Source of the DNA: Acetobacteraceae bacterium
GTDB taxonomy: Bacteria; Pseudomonadota; Alphaproteobacteria; Acetobacterales; Acetobacteraceae
Assembly: GCA_027306955.1 (NCBI GenBank)
Contig: DAHUXX010000140.1
Location: forward strand, 1-11,835
Direction: 5' to 3'
Length of the DNA: 11,835 nt
The notes below the pieces were generated by a model. The model was not told where the DNA came from. It saw nothing but the letters and a program-made list of their open reading frames with translations, and searched no databases. Positions 1 to 9,467 of the stretch are shown piece by piece. How positions within the stretch are numbered: the first letter of the stretch is position 1; every line of letters begins with the position of its first letter. The position numbers were made by a program, and so were the translations under genes.

Positions 1-868
1 CGGCAACCTGGTGCTGCCCGAGACCGCCCACCCCGCCTTCGACAAGGCGGCGCGGCTGATGGACCTGCCGGTGCGGCGCGTACCCGTGGGCGCGGATTAC
101 CGGGCGGACTGGAAGGCGATGGCGGCGGCGATCGACCAGGACACGATGATGCTGGTCGGCTCCGTGCCCTGCTTCCCCTTCGGCGTGATCGATCCGATTT
201 CGCAACTTTCCGAGCTCGCGCGGTCGCGCAGCCTATGGCTGCACGTCGATGCCTGCGTCGGCGGCTATCTCGCGCCCTTCGCCCGCGCCGCCGGCAGCGC
301 CGTGCCGGCGTTCGATTTCTCACTCCCCGGCGTCGCCTCACTCTCGGCGGACCTGCACAAATTCGGCTTCTGCCCCAAGCCCGCCTCGGTCGTGCTGTTT
401 CGTGACCAGGCACGGGCGAATGCCGCCGGCTTCGATCTCGACGTATGGCCTTCGGGACGATTCCGGACCGGAACGCTGGTGGGCACGCGGCCGGGCGGCG
501 CGGTAGCCGGCGCCTGGGCCGTGCTCAACTACCTCGGCCGCGACGGTTACACCGCGATCGCGGGTCGGCTGATCGCGATGCGCAAGGCCTATGTCGAGGG
601 CATCGAGGCGATCGCGCCGCTCAAGGTTTTCGGCAAGCCGGACCTCACGATCTTCGCCTTCGGCGCGCCGGGACTGGACATAGCCGCCATCGCCAAGGCC
701 ATGGCGTCGCGCGGCTGGGTGCCGGGCATGACGAGCCGTCCGCCCGGGATGCACATGATGGCGTCACTGCTGCACGAAGGCGCGCGCACCGACTATCTCG
801 CCGATCTCTCCGCCGCCGTGGCCGCGGCGCCGCGCGTGGAAGTGCAGCGGGTCGGCGCAGAGTACTGA
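1..868 (+). CDS. Sphingosine-1-phosphate lyase-like PLP-dependent decarboxylase (5' end missing)
   Basis: This is the C-terminal 288 residues of a fold-type I PLP enzyme of the group II decarboxylase / sphingosine-1-phosphate lyase family. The frame is open from the first base of the window, so the start lies upstream; the GTG at 11 is internal, because the three residues before it (GNL) fit the family. Numbering from position 2, the visible family motifs are PETAHPAFDKA near the start, MLVGSVPCFPFGVIDP (about 49-64), LHVDACVGG (Asp83, which should contact the PLP ring nitrogen), SADLHKFGFCPK (Lys120, the expected Schiff-base lysine) and GTRPGG. From memory, these match the eukaryotic lyase block by block, including the stretch after GTRPGG. 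The eukaryotic enzyme cleaves phosphorylated long-chain bases to an aldehyde and phosphoethanolamine. The substrate here is unknown, and an amino-acid decarboxylase role is possible. No N-terminal membrane anchor can be judged because that part is missing. It converges with the SDR gene. Confidence 0.88.
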   Translation, partial: GNLVLPETAHPAFDKAARLMDLPVRRVPVGADYRADWKAMAAAIDQDTMMLVGSVPCFPFGVIDPISQLSELARSRSLWLHVDACVGGYLAPFARAAGSAVPAFDFSLPGVASLSADLHKFGFCPKPASVVLFRDQARANAAGFDLDVWPSGRFRTGTLVGTRPGGAVAGAWAVLNYLGRDGYTAIAGRLIAMRKAYVEGIEAIAPLKVFGKPDLTIFAFGAPGLDIAAIAKAMASRGWVPGMTSRPPGMHMMASLLHEGARTDYLADLSAAVAAAPRVEVQRVGAEY

Positions 869-869
869 A

Positions 870-884
870 CGCGGGCCGTCCGCG
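870..884. other. Small inverted repeat between convergent genes
   Basis: CGCGG and CCGCG form a perfect 5-bp stem around the loop GCCGT, starting two bases after the lyase stop codon and ending eight bases before the SDR stop. It fills most of the 24-base convergent gap and could slow or stop transcription from both sides. No T-tract follows on either strand, so it is not a standard intrinsic terminator. In GC-rich DNA a 5-bp stem can arise by chance. Confidence 0.3.
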
Positions 885-892
885 ACATACGG

Positions 893-1585
893 CTACAGCC
901 GCACCACCTGCCCGTGCCGCGTCTCGCTCACCTCGCACATATCGGCAATCGCCGGCGCAAACTGCGCGGGCTTCGGCAGCGTGTCCTGGTCCTCGCCGGG
1001 CATGGCGAAGCGGCGCAGGCGGGTGGCCATCGGCGGCGGCTCGGCGAGGTTGATCCTGAGGCGCGTGGTGTCTGACTCCTCCGCCCAGGCCAGCACCAGG
1101 TTGTGCTGCGCCGCCTTGGAGGCGCCGTAGGTGCCCCAGAAGGCGCGCGGCTCCGTGGCGCGCGTGTCCGTCACGAACACCGCCCTGCCCGCCTCCGCCG
1201 CCAGCAGCAGCGGTCCCGCGGTGCGGATCAGGCGCCAGGCGGCGGACGCGTTCACCGTCATCGTCTGCGTCCAGTCGCGCTCCGTGATGTGGTGCGCGGG
1301 CGTGAGCGTGCCGAGCATCCCCGCCGCGTGCACCAGGACATCGAGCCGGCCGAAGCGCGCGTAAAGGCTCGGCCCGACCTGGTCGATCGTCTCGCCCTCC
1401 AGCAGGTCGAGCGGCAGCAGCGTCGCCTCCTGCCCCAGGGCGCGAATGGCGTCGTCCAGCGCCTCGAGCGCCCCCTGGGTGCGCGCCGTCGCGACCACAT
1501 GCACGCCGCGGCGCGCAAGCTCCAGCGCCACCGCGTTGCCGAGGCCCCTGCTGGCCCCGGTCACGAGAGCAATACGTTGCGTCAT
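893..1585 (-). CDS. SDR family oxidoreductase following purF (divergent active site)
   Basis: This 230-residue protein is a classical-type short-chain dehydrogenase with a Rossmann fold. The nucleotide-binding glycine motif TGASRGLG is at 9-16, the second cofactor-side motif is HAAG at 86-89, the structural Asn is in VNAS (Asn112), and the YxxxK pair is Tyr153/Lys157 in YGASK. The catalytic Ser, normally 13 residues before the Tyr, is replaced by Asp140 (FVTDTRA). The usual PG after the beta-6 strand is replaced by EPPPMAT. The ATG at 1585 was chosen because it lies 5 bases after the purF stop and has AAGG 8 bases upstream, with that Shine-Dalgarno overlapping the purF stop codon. A longer reading from 1678 would lie inside purF. 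Its position after cvpA-purF appears common in alphaproteobacteria. The C-terminal AMPGEDQDTLPKP stretch looks typical of that subgroup. The nearest well-known relative is YciK-type. The substrate is unknown. Confidence 0.9.
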   Translation of the reverse strand: MTQRIALVTGASRGLGNAVALELARRGVHVVATARTQGALEALDDAIRALGQEATLLPLDLLEGETIDQVGPSLYARFGRLDVLVHAAGMLGTLTPAHHITERDWTQTMTVNASAAWRLIRTAGPLLLAAEAGRAVFVTDTRATEPRAFWGTYGASKAAQHNLVLAWAEESDTTRLRINLAEPPPMATRLRRFAMPGEDQDTLPKPAQFAPAIADMCEVSETRHGQVVRL

Positions 1586-1590
1586 GAAAA

Positions 1591-3039
<1,449 letters not shown>

Positions 3040-3053
3040 GGGCACACTCCGCG

Positions 3054-3788
3054 TCACGGTTTCGGGGGCGTTGCGTTGGTGGGGCCGGACGCGCCGGGGG
3101 CGAAAGCCGGCGGGATGGCGGGGGCACCACCCTGGCCGGGCTGGGTCGCGCCGGTACCGGTCGGGGTGGACTTGGCCGGCGTCGTGCCCGAGCCGCCGAG
3201 CGCGCCCGCCGCCTCGCCCGCCGCCGCGCCTAACTTGCGGCCAATCGCCGCCGGGCTGAGCACCGCGGGCAAGGGCAGCACGTTCTTCTCGTTGAGCGCC
3301 GCGACCTTGGGCCGGTAGGCCTGCGGCAGCAGGCCCGCGAGCCACACCGCGCCGTCATGGGTGAACGGGAGCAGGCGGGCGGCGCGCACCGGCTTCGGCC
3401 ATTCCACCGGCGGGATCGCCATGCCGGCGAGGATGTAGGCGACCATGACGATCAGCGCGCCGCGCAGCACGCCGTAGGCGAGCCCCAACGTGCGGTCGAC
3501 GCCGCCGAGTGCCGAGCCGCGCACCATCCGCCCGATCAGGTTGGTGACGATGGTGAAGGCGATGAGCGCGATGACGAAGACGATGCCGTAGGTCGCGGGG
3601 TCGGCGATGTGCTGGTTGCTGATCCAGCCGCGCACGATCGGGTTGGCGGCCGGGAACCCCGCGTAGGCGACATAGGCGGCCGCGACCCAGGCAGCGATGC
3701 CCAGCACCTCGCGCACGAAGCCCCGGATGAAGGCGACGATGGCGGAGACGGCGACAACGGCCAGCAGGACGAAGTCTGCGGAGGTCAA
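3054..3788 (-). CDS. cvpA: CvpA family membrane protein
   Basis: This 244-residue inner-membrane protein belongs to the CvpA family, named for colicin V production in E. coli and commonly found next to purF. The N-terminus (DFVLLAVVAVSA, then FIRGFVREVLG) is the family signature, and about four hydrophobic segments fall near residues 5-23, 28-47, 68-88 and 103-126. From about residue 190 the protein becomes a Gly/Pro/Ala/Thr-rich, probably disordered tail that makes it longer than E. coli CvpA (about 162 residues). The start is TTG at 3788. The only nearby ATG (3799) is in another frame and stops after four codons. The family N-terminus begins right at this TTG, which supports it. AGGA lies about 10 bases upstream. 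The molecular role is not settled; links to envelope homeostasis have been reported for the family. It is probably co-transcribed with purF, which starts 14 bases after its stop. Confidence 0.9.
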   Translation of the reverse strand: MTSADFVLLAVVAVSAIVAFIRGFVREVLGIAAWVAAAYVAYAGFPAANPIVRGWISNQHIADPATYGIVFVIALIAFTIVTNLIGRMVRGSALGGVDRTLGLAYGVLRGALIVMVAYILAGMAIPPVEWPKPVRAARLLPFTHDGAVWLAGLLPQAYRPKVAALNEKNVLPLPAVLSPAAIGRKLGAAAGEAAGALGGSGTTPAKSTPTGTGATQPGQGGAPAIPPAFAPGASGPTNATPPKP

Positions 3789-3799
3789 GGTTTTACCAT
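3785..3799 (-). other. Four-residue mini-ORF (MVKP) overlapping the cvpA start
   Basis: On the - strand, ATG GTA AAA CCT TGA begins 11 bases before the cvpA TTG start, and its TGA overlaps that codon as TTGA. A ribosome finishing this mini-ORF would stop on top of the cvpA start, so it could aid or tune initiation at TTG. It may equally be chance: only AGG precedes its ATG, and it is too close to act as a Shine-Dalgarno for it. Confidence 0.25.
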
Positions 3800-3817
3800 C
3801 CTGGGCGGGATTGGTTC

Positions 3818-3845
3818 TCTATATCGGTCGCGGGTGCCCTGTCAC
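3818..3845 (-). promoter_or_regulatory. Candidate sigma-70 promoter for cvpA-purF-SDR
   Basis: On the - strand, GTGACA (3845-3840, five of six matches to the -35 consensus) is followed after 16 bases by TATAGA (3823-3818, four of six matches to the -10 consensus). It lies in the 88-base gap between radA and cvpA, the only AT-enriched non-coding spot in this part of the window. Transcription would begin about 20-25 bases before the cvpA TTG codon. I found it by eye; cvpA may also be read through from radA. Confidence 0.45.
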
Positions 3846-3876
3846 CAGACCGCAACGCGGATGGCTTGGCTGCGCC

Positions 3877-5274
3877 TCATGCGGAAGCGGGGTGCTTGCT
3901 GGCAAGGAACCGCGCCACCAGGTCGCCGAGATGGCCGATCTCGGCCAACGCCAGCCCCTCCGGGGCGGCGGGCTGGCGGTTGCCGCGCGCCACCCGGCGG
4001 GGCAGGCAGGCCGAGGCGAAACCGAGCTTCTGCGCCTCCTTCAGGCGCGCCTCGGCGTGGGCCACCTGGCGGATCTCGCCGGAAAGACCGACTTCGCCGA
4101 AATAGACACACCCGGCATCCGTGGGCTGGTCGGCGACGGCGGAGACGATGGCGGCGGCAACCGCGAGGTCCGCGGCCGGCTCGCCCACGCGCAGGCCGCC
4201 GGCGATGTTAAGATAGACGTCCGAGCCCGCGAGCCGCAGCCCGCAGCGCGATTCCAGCACCGCGAGCAGCATCGACAGGCGCGACGAATCCCAGCCCACG
4301 GTGGCGCGCCTCGGCGAGCCGCCGGCATTGGTCGCGAGCAGGCACTGGATCTCGACCAGCACCGGCCGCGTGCCCTCCACCCCCGCAAACACCGCGCTGC
4401 CGGAGACATTGCCGCGCCGCTCGGCGAGGAACAGGGCGGAGGGGTTGGGCACCTCGGCGAGTCCGGTCTCCGTCATCTCGAACACGCCGATCTCGTCGGT
4501 GGCGCCGAAGCGGTTCTTCACGCCGCGCAGCACGCGGAACTGGTGGCCGCGGTCGCCCTCGAAGTAGAGCACGGCGTCCACCATGTGCTCGAGCACGCGC
4601 GGCCCGGCGATCGCGCCCTCCTTGGTGACGTGGCCGACCAGGACCACGGCGAAGCCCTGCGACTTGGCGAGGCGGATCAGCTCGAAGGCCGAGGCGCGCA
4701 CCTGGCTCACCGAACCCGGCGCCGCGTCGAGCGTGTCGAGCCACATGGTCTGGATGGAATCGATCACCACCATGGTGGCGTCGCGCGCCGCCTCCAGCGA
4801 GGCGGCGATGTCGCGCAGGTTGATGGCGGCGGCGAGTTCCAGCGGCGAGGCGGCAAGGCCGAGGCGGCGGGCACGCAGGCGCACCTGCTCGATCGATTCC
4901 TCGCCCGAGATGTAAAGCGCGCGCTTGCCCAGGTCGGCTAGGCTCGCGGCCGCCTGCAGCAGCAGTGTGGACTTGCCGATGCCGGGGTCGCCGCCGAGGA
5001 GCACGGCCGAGCCCGGCACCAGACCGCCGCCCAGCACGCGGTCGAGTTCCGCGACGCCGGTTGCGGCGCGTGGCGGCGGCTCGGCCTCGCCGGACAGCGC
5101 CACGAATTCGAGCTTTTTGCCTTTCGCGCCGGTGCGGCTGGCTCCCGGGGCGGCGGGTGTCGCCTCTTCCTCGGCGACGGAGTTCCAGGCGCCGCAGGTC
5201 TCGCAGCGGCCCGCCCATTTCGGGGTCACGGCGCCGCATTGCGCGCAGACGAAGCGGGCGACCGCGCGGGCTAT
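3877..5274 (-). CDS. radA: DNA repair protein RadA (apparent ATA start)
   Basis: RadA is a RecA-like ATPase and branch-migration helicase acting in homologous recombination. With the start proposed here it has 465 residues, a typical length. In order: a zinc finger, CAQC (10-13) and CETC (24-27); Walker A GDPGIGKST (95-103); Walker B MVVIDSIQT (168-176); the RadA-specific KNRFG (253-257); and a Lon-protease-like C-terminal domain (about 285-465). No ATG, GTG or TTG occurs in frame from inside mlaF until GTG at 5229, and starting there would delete the first zinc-binding pair. ATA at 5274 gives the family-like N-terminus (M)ARAVARFVC, overlaps the mlaF stop as ATAG, and has GGAG 8 bases upstream. 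Either ATA is the true start or the base is wrong here: a G would give a normal ATG start and extend mlaF by about 14 codons. An open frame running up to 6141 is only the shadow of mlaF. Family assignment is certain; the start is not. Confidence 0.95.
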   Translation of the reverse strand: MARAVARFVCAQCGAVTPKWAGRCETCGAWNSVAEEEATPAAPGASRTGAKGKKLEFVALSGEAEPPPRAATGVAELDRVLGGGLVPGSAVLLGGDPGIGKSTLLLQAAASLADLGKRALYISGEESIEQVRLRARRLGLAASPLELAAAINLRDIAASLEAARDATMVVIDSIQTMWLDTLDAAPGSVSQVRASAFELIRLAKSQGFAVVLVGHVTKEGAIAGPRVLEHMVDAVLYFEGDRGHQFRVLRGVKNRFGATDEIGVFEMTETGLAEVPNPSALFLAERRGNVSGSAVFAGVEGTRPVLVEIQCLLATNAGGSPRRATVGWDSSRLSMLLAVLESRCGLRLAGSDVYLNIAGGLRVGEPAADLAVAAAIVSAVADQPTDAGCVYFGEVGLSGEIRQVAHAEARLKEAQKLGFASACLPRRVARGNRQPAAPEGLALAEIGHLGDLVARFLASKHPASA

Positions 5275-6059
5275 CGGCGCAGCTCCATGGTGATCGGCCC
5301 CTCGCGGCGGCCATGAGTGAACTGATCGACGATGGGATTGCCGCTCGACATCAGCGCCTCGGGCCCGCCCTGCCAGATGATTTGGCCCTTGTGCAGCATG
5401 GCGACGGAGTCCGCGATGCGCGAGGCACTCGCCATGTCGTGGGTGATGGCGATCGCGGTGCTGCCGAGGCGCCTGACCACGTCCACGATCAGCCCGTCGA
5501 TGACGGCACCCATGATCGGGTCGAGCCCGGTCGTGGGTTCGTCGAAGAACAGCAGGTCCGGCGAGGCGGCGATGGCGCGGGCGAGGCCGACGCGCTTCTG
5601 CATGCCGCCCGAGAGTTCCGATGGCCAGAGGTCGCCGACGCTGGGCGCCAGGCCAACCTGCGCCAGCACCGCGTCGGCGCGCTGCCTTGCCTCGGCGCGG
5701 CGGATGCGGCCGCGCGCGAGCAGGCCGAAGGCGACGTTCTGCCAGACCGGCAGGCTGTCGAACAGCGCGCCGTTCTGGAACAGCATGCCCATGGTGGCGA
5801 CGGCGCGTTCCCGCCCCTTGCGGTCCATGGCGAGCAGGTTCTTCCCGTCGAGCTCGATCGTGCCCTCGTCCGGTTCGATCAGGCCGAGCACGCATTTGAT
5901 CAGCACCGACTTGCCGGAGCCGGAGCCGCCGATGACGACGAGCGAGGTGCCGGCGGGAATGTCGAGGTCGATGCCGTCGAGCACCTGCTTCGGCCCGAAG
6001 GCCTTTTTCAGCCCACGAATGCGAAGTTTCGGGACCGTTCCGTTCGCGGGCGCGCTCAT
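5271..6059 (-). CDS. mlaF: Mla-type ABC transporter ATP-binding protein (MlaF family)
   Basis: This 262-residue ABC ATPase is the cytoplasmic motor of an MCE/Mla phospholipid transporter, which moves lipids between inner and outer membranes. Walker A GGSGSGKS is at 44-51, the Q-loop Gln at 95 (MLFQNGALF, a pattern typical of MlaF), the signature LSGGMQKR at 149-156, Walker B LLFFDEPTTGLDP at 169-181 and the switch His at 207 (ITHD). All catalytic residues are present. The ATG at 6059 overlaps the mlaE stop as ATGA, so the pair is translationally coupled. The gene ends in TAG at 5271, overlapping the proposed radA start. The substrate-binding MCE protein (MlaD) and MlaB/MlaC are not in the window. 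The family is clear; the exact lipid and direction of transport are not. Confidence 0.92.
   Translation of the reverse strand: MSAPANGTVPKLRIRGLKKAFGPKQVLDGIDLDIPAGTSLVVIGGSGSGKSVLIKCVLGLIEPDEGTIELDGKNLLAMDRKGRERAVATMGMLFQNGALFDSLPVWQNVAFGLLARGRIRRAEARQRADAVLAQVGLAPSVGDLWPSELSGGMQKRVGLARAIAASPDLLFFDEPTTGLDPIMGAVIDGLIVDVVRRLGSTAIAITHDMASASRIADSVAMLHKGQIIWQGGPEALMSSGNPIVDQFTHGRREGPITMELRR
5272..5286 (-). promoter_or_regulatory. Ribosome binding site deciding the radA start
   Basis: GGAG (5286-5283) lies 8 bases before ATA (5274-5272), inside the last codons of mlaF. The spacing is ideal for a start at ATA, and no competing standard start codon lies in the radA frame nearby. An ATG at 5288-5286 is in the mlaF frame and would add only four codons before the mlaF stop. 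Confidence 0.5.
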
Positions 6060-6841
6060 CGGATGAAGAAGATCTCGGTGAGCACGTAGTCGAAGGCGAG
6101 GATGAGGATGGAGGCCGAGACCACGGCGGCGGTGGTCGCACTGCCCACGCCCTGCGCGCCGCCCTTGGAGTTGTAGCCGTTGTAGCAGCCCATCAGCGCC
6201 ACCAGGAAGCCGAACACCGCGGCCTTCACCAGGCCGGAGACGACGTCCTGGGTTTCGAGGAAGTCGAGCGTGTTGTTGAGATGGACATGGCCGTTGAAGC
6301 CGAGCTTGAGGGTGGCGATGATGTAGCCGCCGAGCACACCCAGGATGTCCGCGACCACGACCAGCAGCGGCAGCGCGATGGCGCCGGCGAGCAGACGGGG
6401 TGCCACCAGGTATTTCATCGGGTTGGTCGAGAGCGTCGTGAGCGCGTCGATCTGGTCGGTCACGCGCATGGTGCCGAGTTCAGCGGCCATCGCCGCGCCG
6501 GCGCGGCCAGCGACCATCAGCCCGGCCAGCACCGGCCCAAGCTCGCGGGTGACGGAGAGGACGACGAGGCTCGCGATCTGGCTCTCGGCGGAGAAGCGCG
6601 CGAGCCCGGTCGCGGATTGCAGGGCGAGGACCATGCCGGTGAAGATCGCCGTCAGCGCCACCACCGGCAGCGAGAAATAGCCGATCTCCGCCAGCGCCCG
6701 GCCGACCATGCGCGGGTAGAAGGGCGGGCGGACGATCTGCGACACGCCGTCGAGCGCGAACAGCGTGATCCGCCCGCACATCCGCGCGGCGCCCAGCGTC
6801 CCCCGGCCGATCGCGGCGATGGCGTCGAGCAGGCGGTCCAT
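6056..6841 (-). CDS. mlaE: Mla-type ABC transporter permease (MlaE/YrbE family)
   Basis: This 261-residue inner-membrane permease of the MlaE family partners MlaF. The amphipathic N-terminal helix region (1-50) is followed by hydrophobic segments near 54-77, 88-113, 145-177, 202-222 and 237-258. The family signature spans about 99-133, beginning RELGPVLAGLMVAGRAG and ending TMRVTDQIDAL. GVGSATTAAVVSAS near 231-244 is the conserved C-terminal block. The start was taken as ATG at 6841; a TTG directly before it (6844) would add one Met and cannot be excluded. The start lies 16 bases after the alr stop and has no clear Shine-Dalgarno, because the preceding bases form a hairpin (6844-6870). This suggests coupling to alr translation. 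It overlaps mlaF by 4 bases. Confidence 0.92.
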   Translation of the reverse strand: MDRLLDAIAAIGRGTLGAARMCGRITLFALDGVSQIVRPPFYPRMVGRALAEIGYFSLPVVALTAIFTGMVLALQSATGLARFSAESQIASLVVLSVTRELGPVLAGLMVAGRAGAAMAAELGTMRVTDQIDALTTLSTNPMKYLVAPRLLAGAIALPLLVVVADILGVLGGYIIATLKLGFNGHVHLNNTLDFLETQDVVSGLVKAAVFGFLVALMGCYNGYNSKGGAQGVGSATTAAVVSASILILAFDYVLTEIFFIR

Positions 6842-6843
6842 CA

Positions 6844-6870
6844 ACGATACCGCGGCATCAGCGGTACCGC
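6844..6870 (-). promoter_or_regulatory. Hairpin spanning the alr stop and abutting the mlaE start
   Basis: On the - strand, GCGGTACCGC (6870-6861) can pair with GCGGTATCGT (6853-6844) to give a 10-bp stem including two G-U pairs. The 7-base loop, TGATGCC, contains the alr stop codon TGA. The stem ends 2 bases before the mlaE ATG and covers the whole region where a Shine-Dalgarno should be. A ribosome ending alr would melt it, so the likely effect is to tie mlaE translation to alr translation. The left arm is itself a palindrome. Structure inferred by eye. Confidence 0.4.
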
Positions 6871-7949
6871 CTCGGAATGCGCGGGCCCAGGCGGGTCAGC
6901 ACCTCGTAGGCGTTGGTGCCGGCCCAGAGGGCGATGGTCTCGGCCGCGACCCCCTCGCCGAGCAGGGTGACGCGGGAGCCCTCCGCGAGACCGGGAACGC
7001 CGGTCGCGTCATAGGTCGTGAGGTCCATGGAGACGCGGCCTACCAGCGGCAGCACATGGCCGTCAAAGAGCGCATGGCCGGTGTTGCCCAGTGCGCGCGG
7101 CCAGCCGTCGGCATAGCCGATCGCGACGGTGGCGACGCGCGAGGAGCGTTCCGCGCGCCAGGTGGCGTTGTAGCCGACGCTCTCGCCGGGCCGGATGTCG
7201 CGCAGCTGCAGCACCGGCGCCGTGAGGCTGGCCGCCGGCTGCATCGGGTTGGCGCGGCCGGGCGTGGGGTTGATGCCGTAGAGCGCGGCACCCGGCCGGG
7301 CGAGATCGGAGGCGAAATCGGCGCCGAGGAAGATGCCGGAGGAATTGGCGAGGCTCGTCTTCCAGGCCGGGAACAGCGCACGCAGCCGCTCGAAGCGCTC
7401 ACGCTGCGCTGCGTTGGCCGGGTCCGCCGGCTCCTCCGAGGCCACGAGATGGGTCATCAGCAGCGCCACCTCGATGCCGTCGAGCAGCGCGGGCTCGGCG
7501 GCAAGCTGCTCCATGTCCGCCGCGCCGAGGCCGAGCCGGTTCATCCCGGTGTCGGCCTGGAGGTACGCCGTTCCTCCCCCCGCTTCCCGCCACAGCGCGA
7601 CGTGGGAGAGGCTCCCCAGCACGGGGAGGAGGTTGGCGGCGCGGTAGGTCGCGATCTCCGCGGCGCAGGGGCCGTTGAGCACGGCGATGCGCGGCTCCGG
7701 CAGCACCGCGCGCAGGGCCAGTGCCTCGGCGAGATGGGCGGTGAAGAAGGTGGCGCAGCCGGCCCTGGCAAGCACCGGAGCGACGGCGACCGCGCCATGG
7801 CCATAGGCGTCCGCCTTGACCACCGCCGCCGCCTCGGCCCCGTGGCGGCGGGCGAGCTCGCGCCAGTTGGCGACGATGGCGCCGGTGTCGACGTCGAGAA
7901 CCGCGCCGCAATGGGCCATGTTCGCGCGCCTCGGGGCTTCCGCGGTCAT
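6858..7949 (-). CDS. alr: Alanine racemase
   Basis: Alr interconverts L- and D-alanine in the cytoplasm, supplying D-Ala for peptidoglycan. The 363-residue protein has an N-terminal TIM barrel with the PLP lysine at Lys45 (VVKADAYGHG), MNRLG at 136-140, and RPGAALYGINP (218-228), which holds PLP-contacting residues. The C-terminal beta domain supplies the second catalytic base at Tyr260 (ESVGYNATW), then IGYADGW (277-283) and GRVSMDL (304-310). All key residues are intact and the length is normal. Two starts are possible: the ATG at 7949, 7 bases after the dnaB stop, or the ATG at 7919, which has GAGG 9 bases upstream and gives MAHCGAVLDVD, close to the usual family N-terminus. The shorter one has the better ribosome site; the longer is listed so that no coding sequence is lost. 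It is co-oriented with dnaB upstream and mlaE downstream. Confidence 0.95.
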   Translation of the reverse strand: MTAEAPRRANMAHCGAVLDVDTGAIVANWRELARRHGAEAAAVVKADAYGHGAVAVAPVLARAGCATFFTAHLAEALALRAVLPEPRIAVLNGPCAAEIATYRAANLLPVLGSLSHVALWREAGGGTAYLQADTGMNRLGLGAADMEQLAAEPALLDGIEVALLMTHLVASEEPADPANAAQRERFERLRALFPAWKTSLANSSGIFLGADFASDLARPGAALYGINPTPGRANPMQPAASLTAPVLQLRDIRPGESVGYNATWRAERSSRVATVAIGYADGWPRALGNTGHALFDGHVLPLVGRVSMDLTTYDATGVPGLAEGSRVTLLGEGVAAETIALWAGTNAYEVLTRLGPRIPRRYR

Positions 7950-7956
7950 GCGGGGT

Positions 7957-9453
<1,497 letters not shown>

Positions 9454-9467
9454 CCCGCTTCCCTACT

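Noticed and set aside
3151..3160. Palindrome CCGGTACCGG
   Set aside because: It lies inside the low-complexity coding tail of cvpA; short GC palindromes are expected there.
3040..3345. Possible 102-residue N-terminal extension of PurF
   Set aside because: It overlaps cvpA and is Arg/Gly/Pro-rich. The ATG at 3039 gives the expected short propeptide before the catalytic Cys.
3877..6141. Very long open frame (754 codons) that includes radA and runs back through mlaF
   Set aside because: The part before 5274 is Arg/Pro/His-rich shadow of mlaF in another frame. Only the part after 5274 is RadA.
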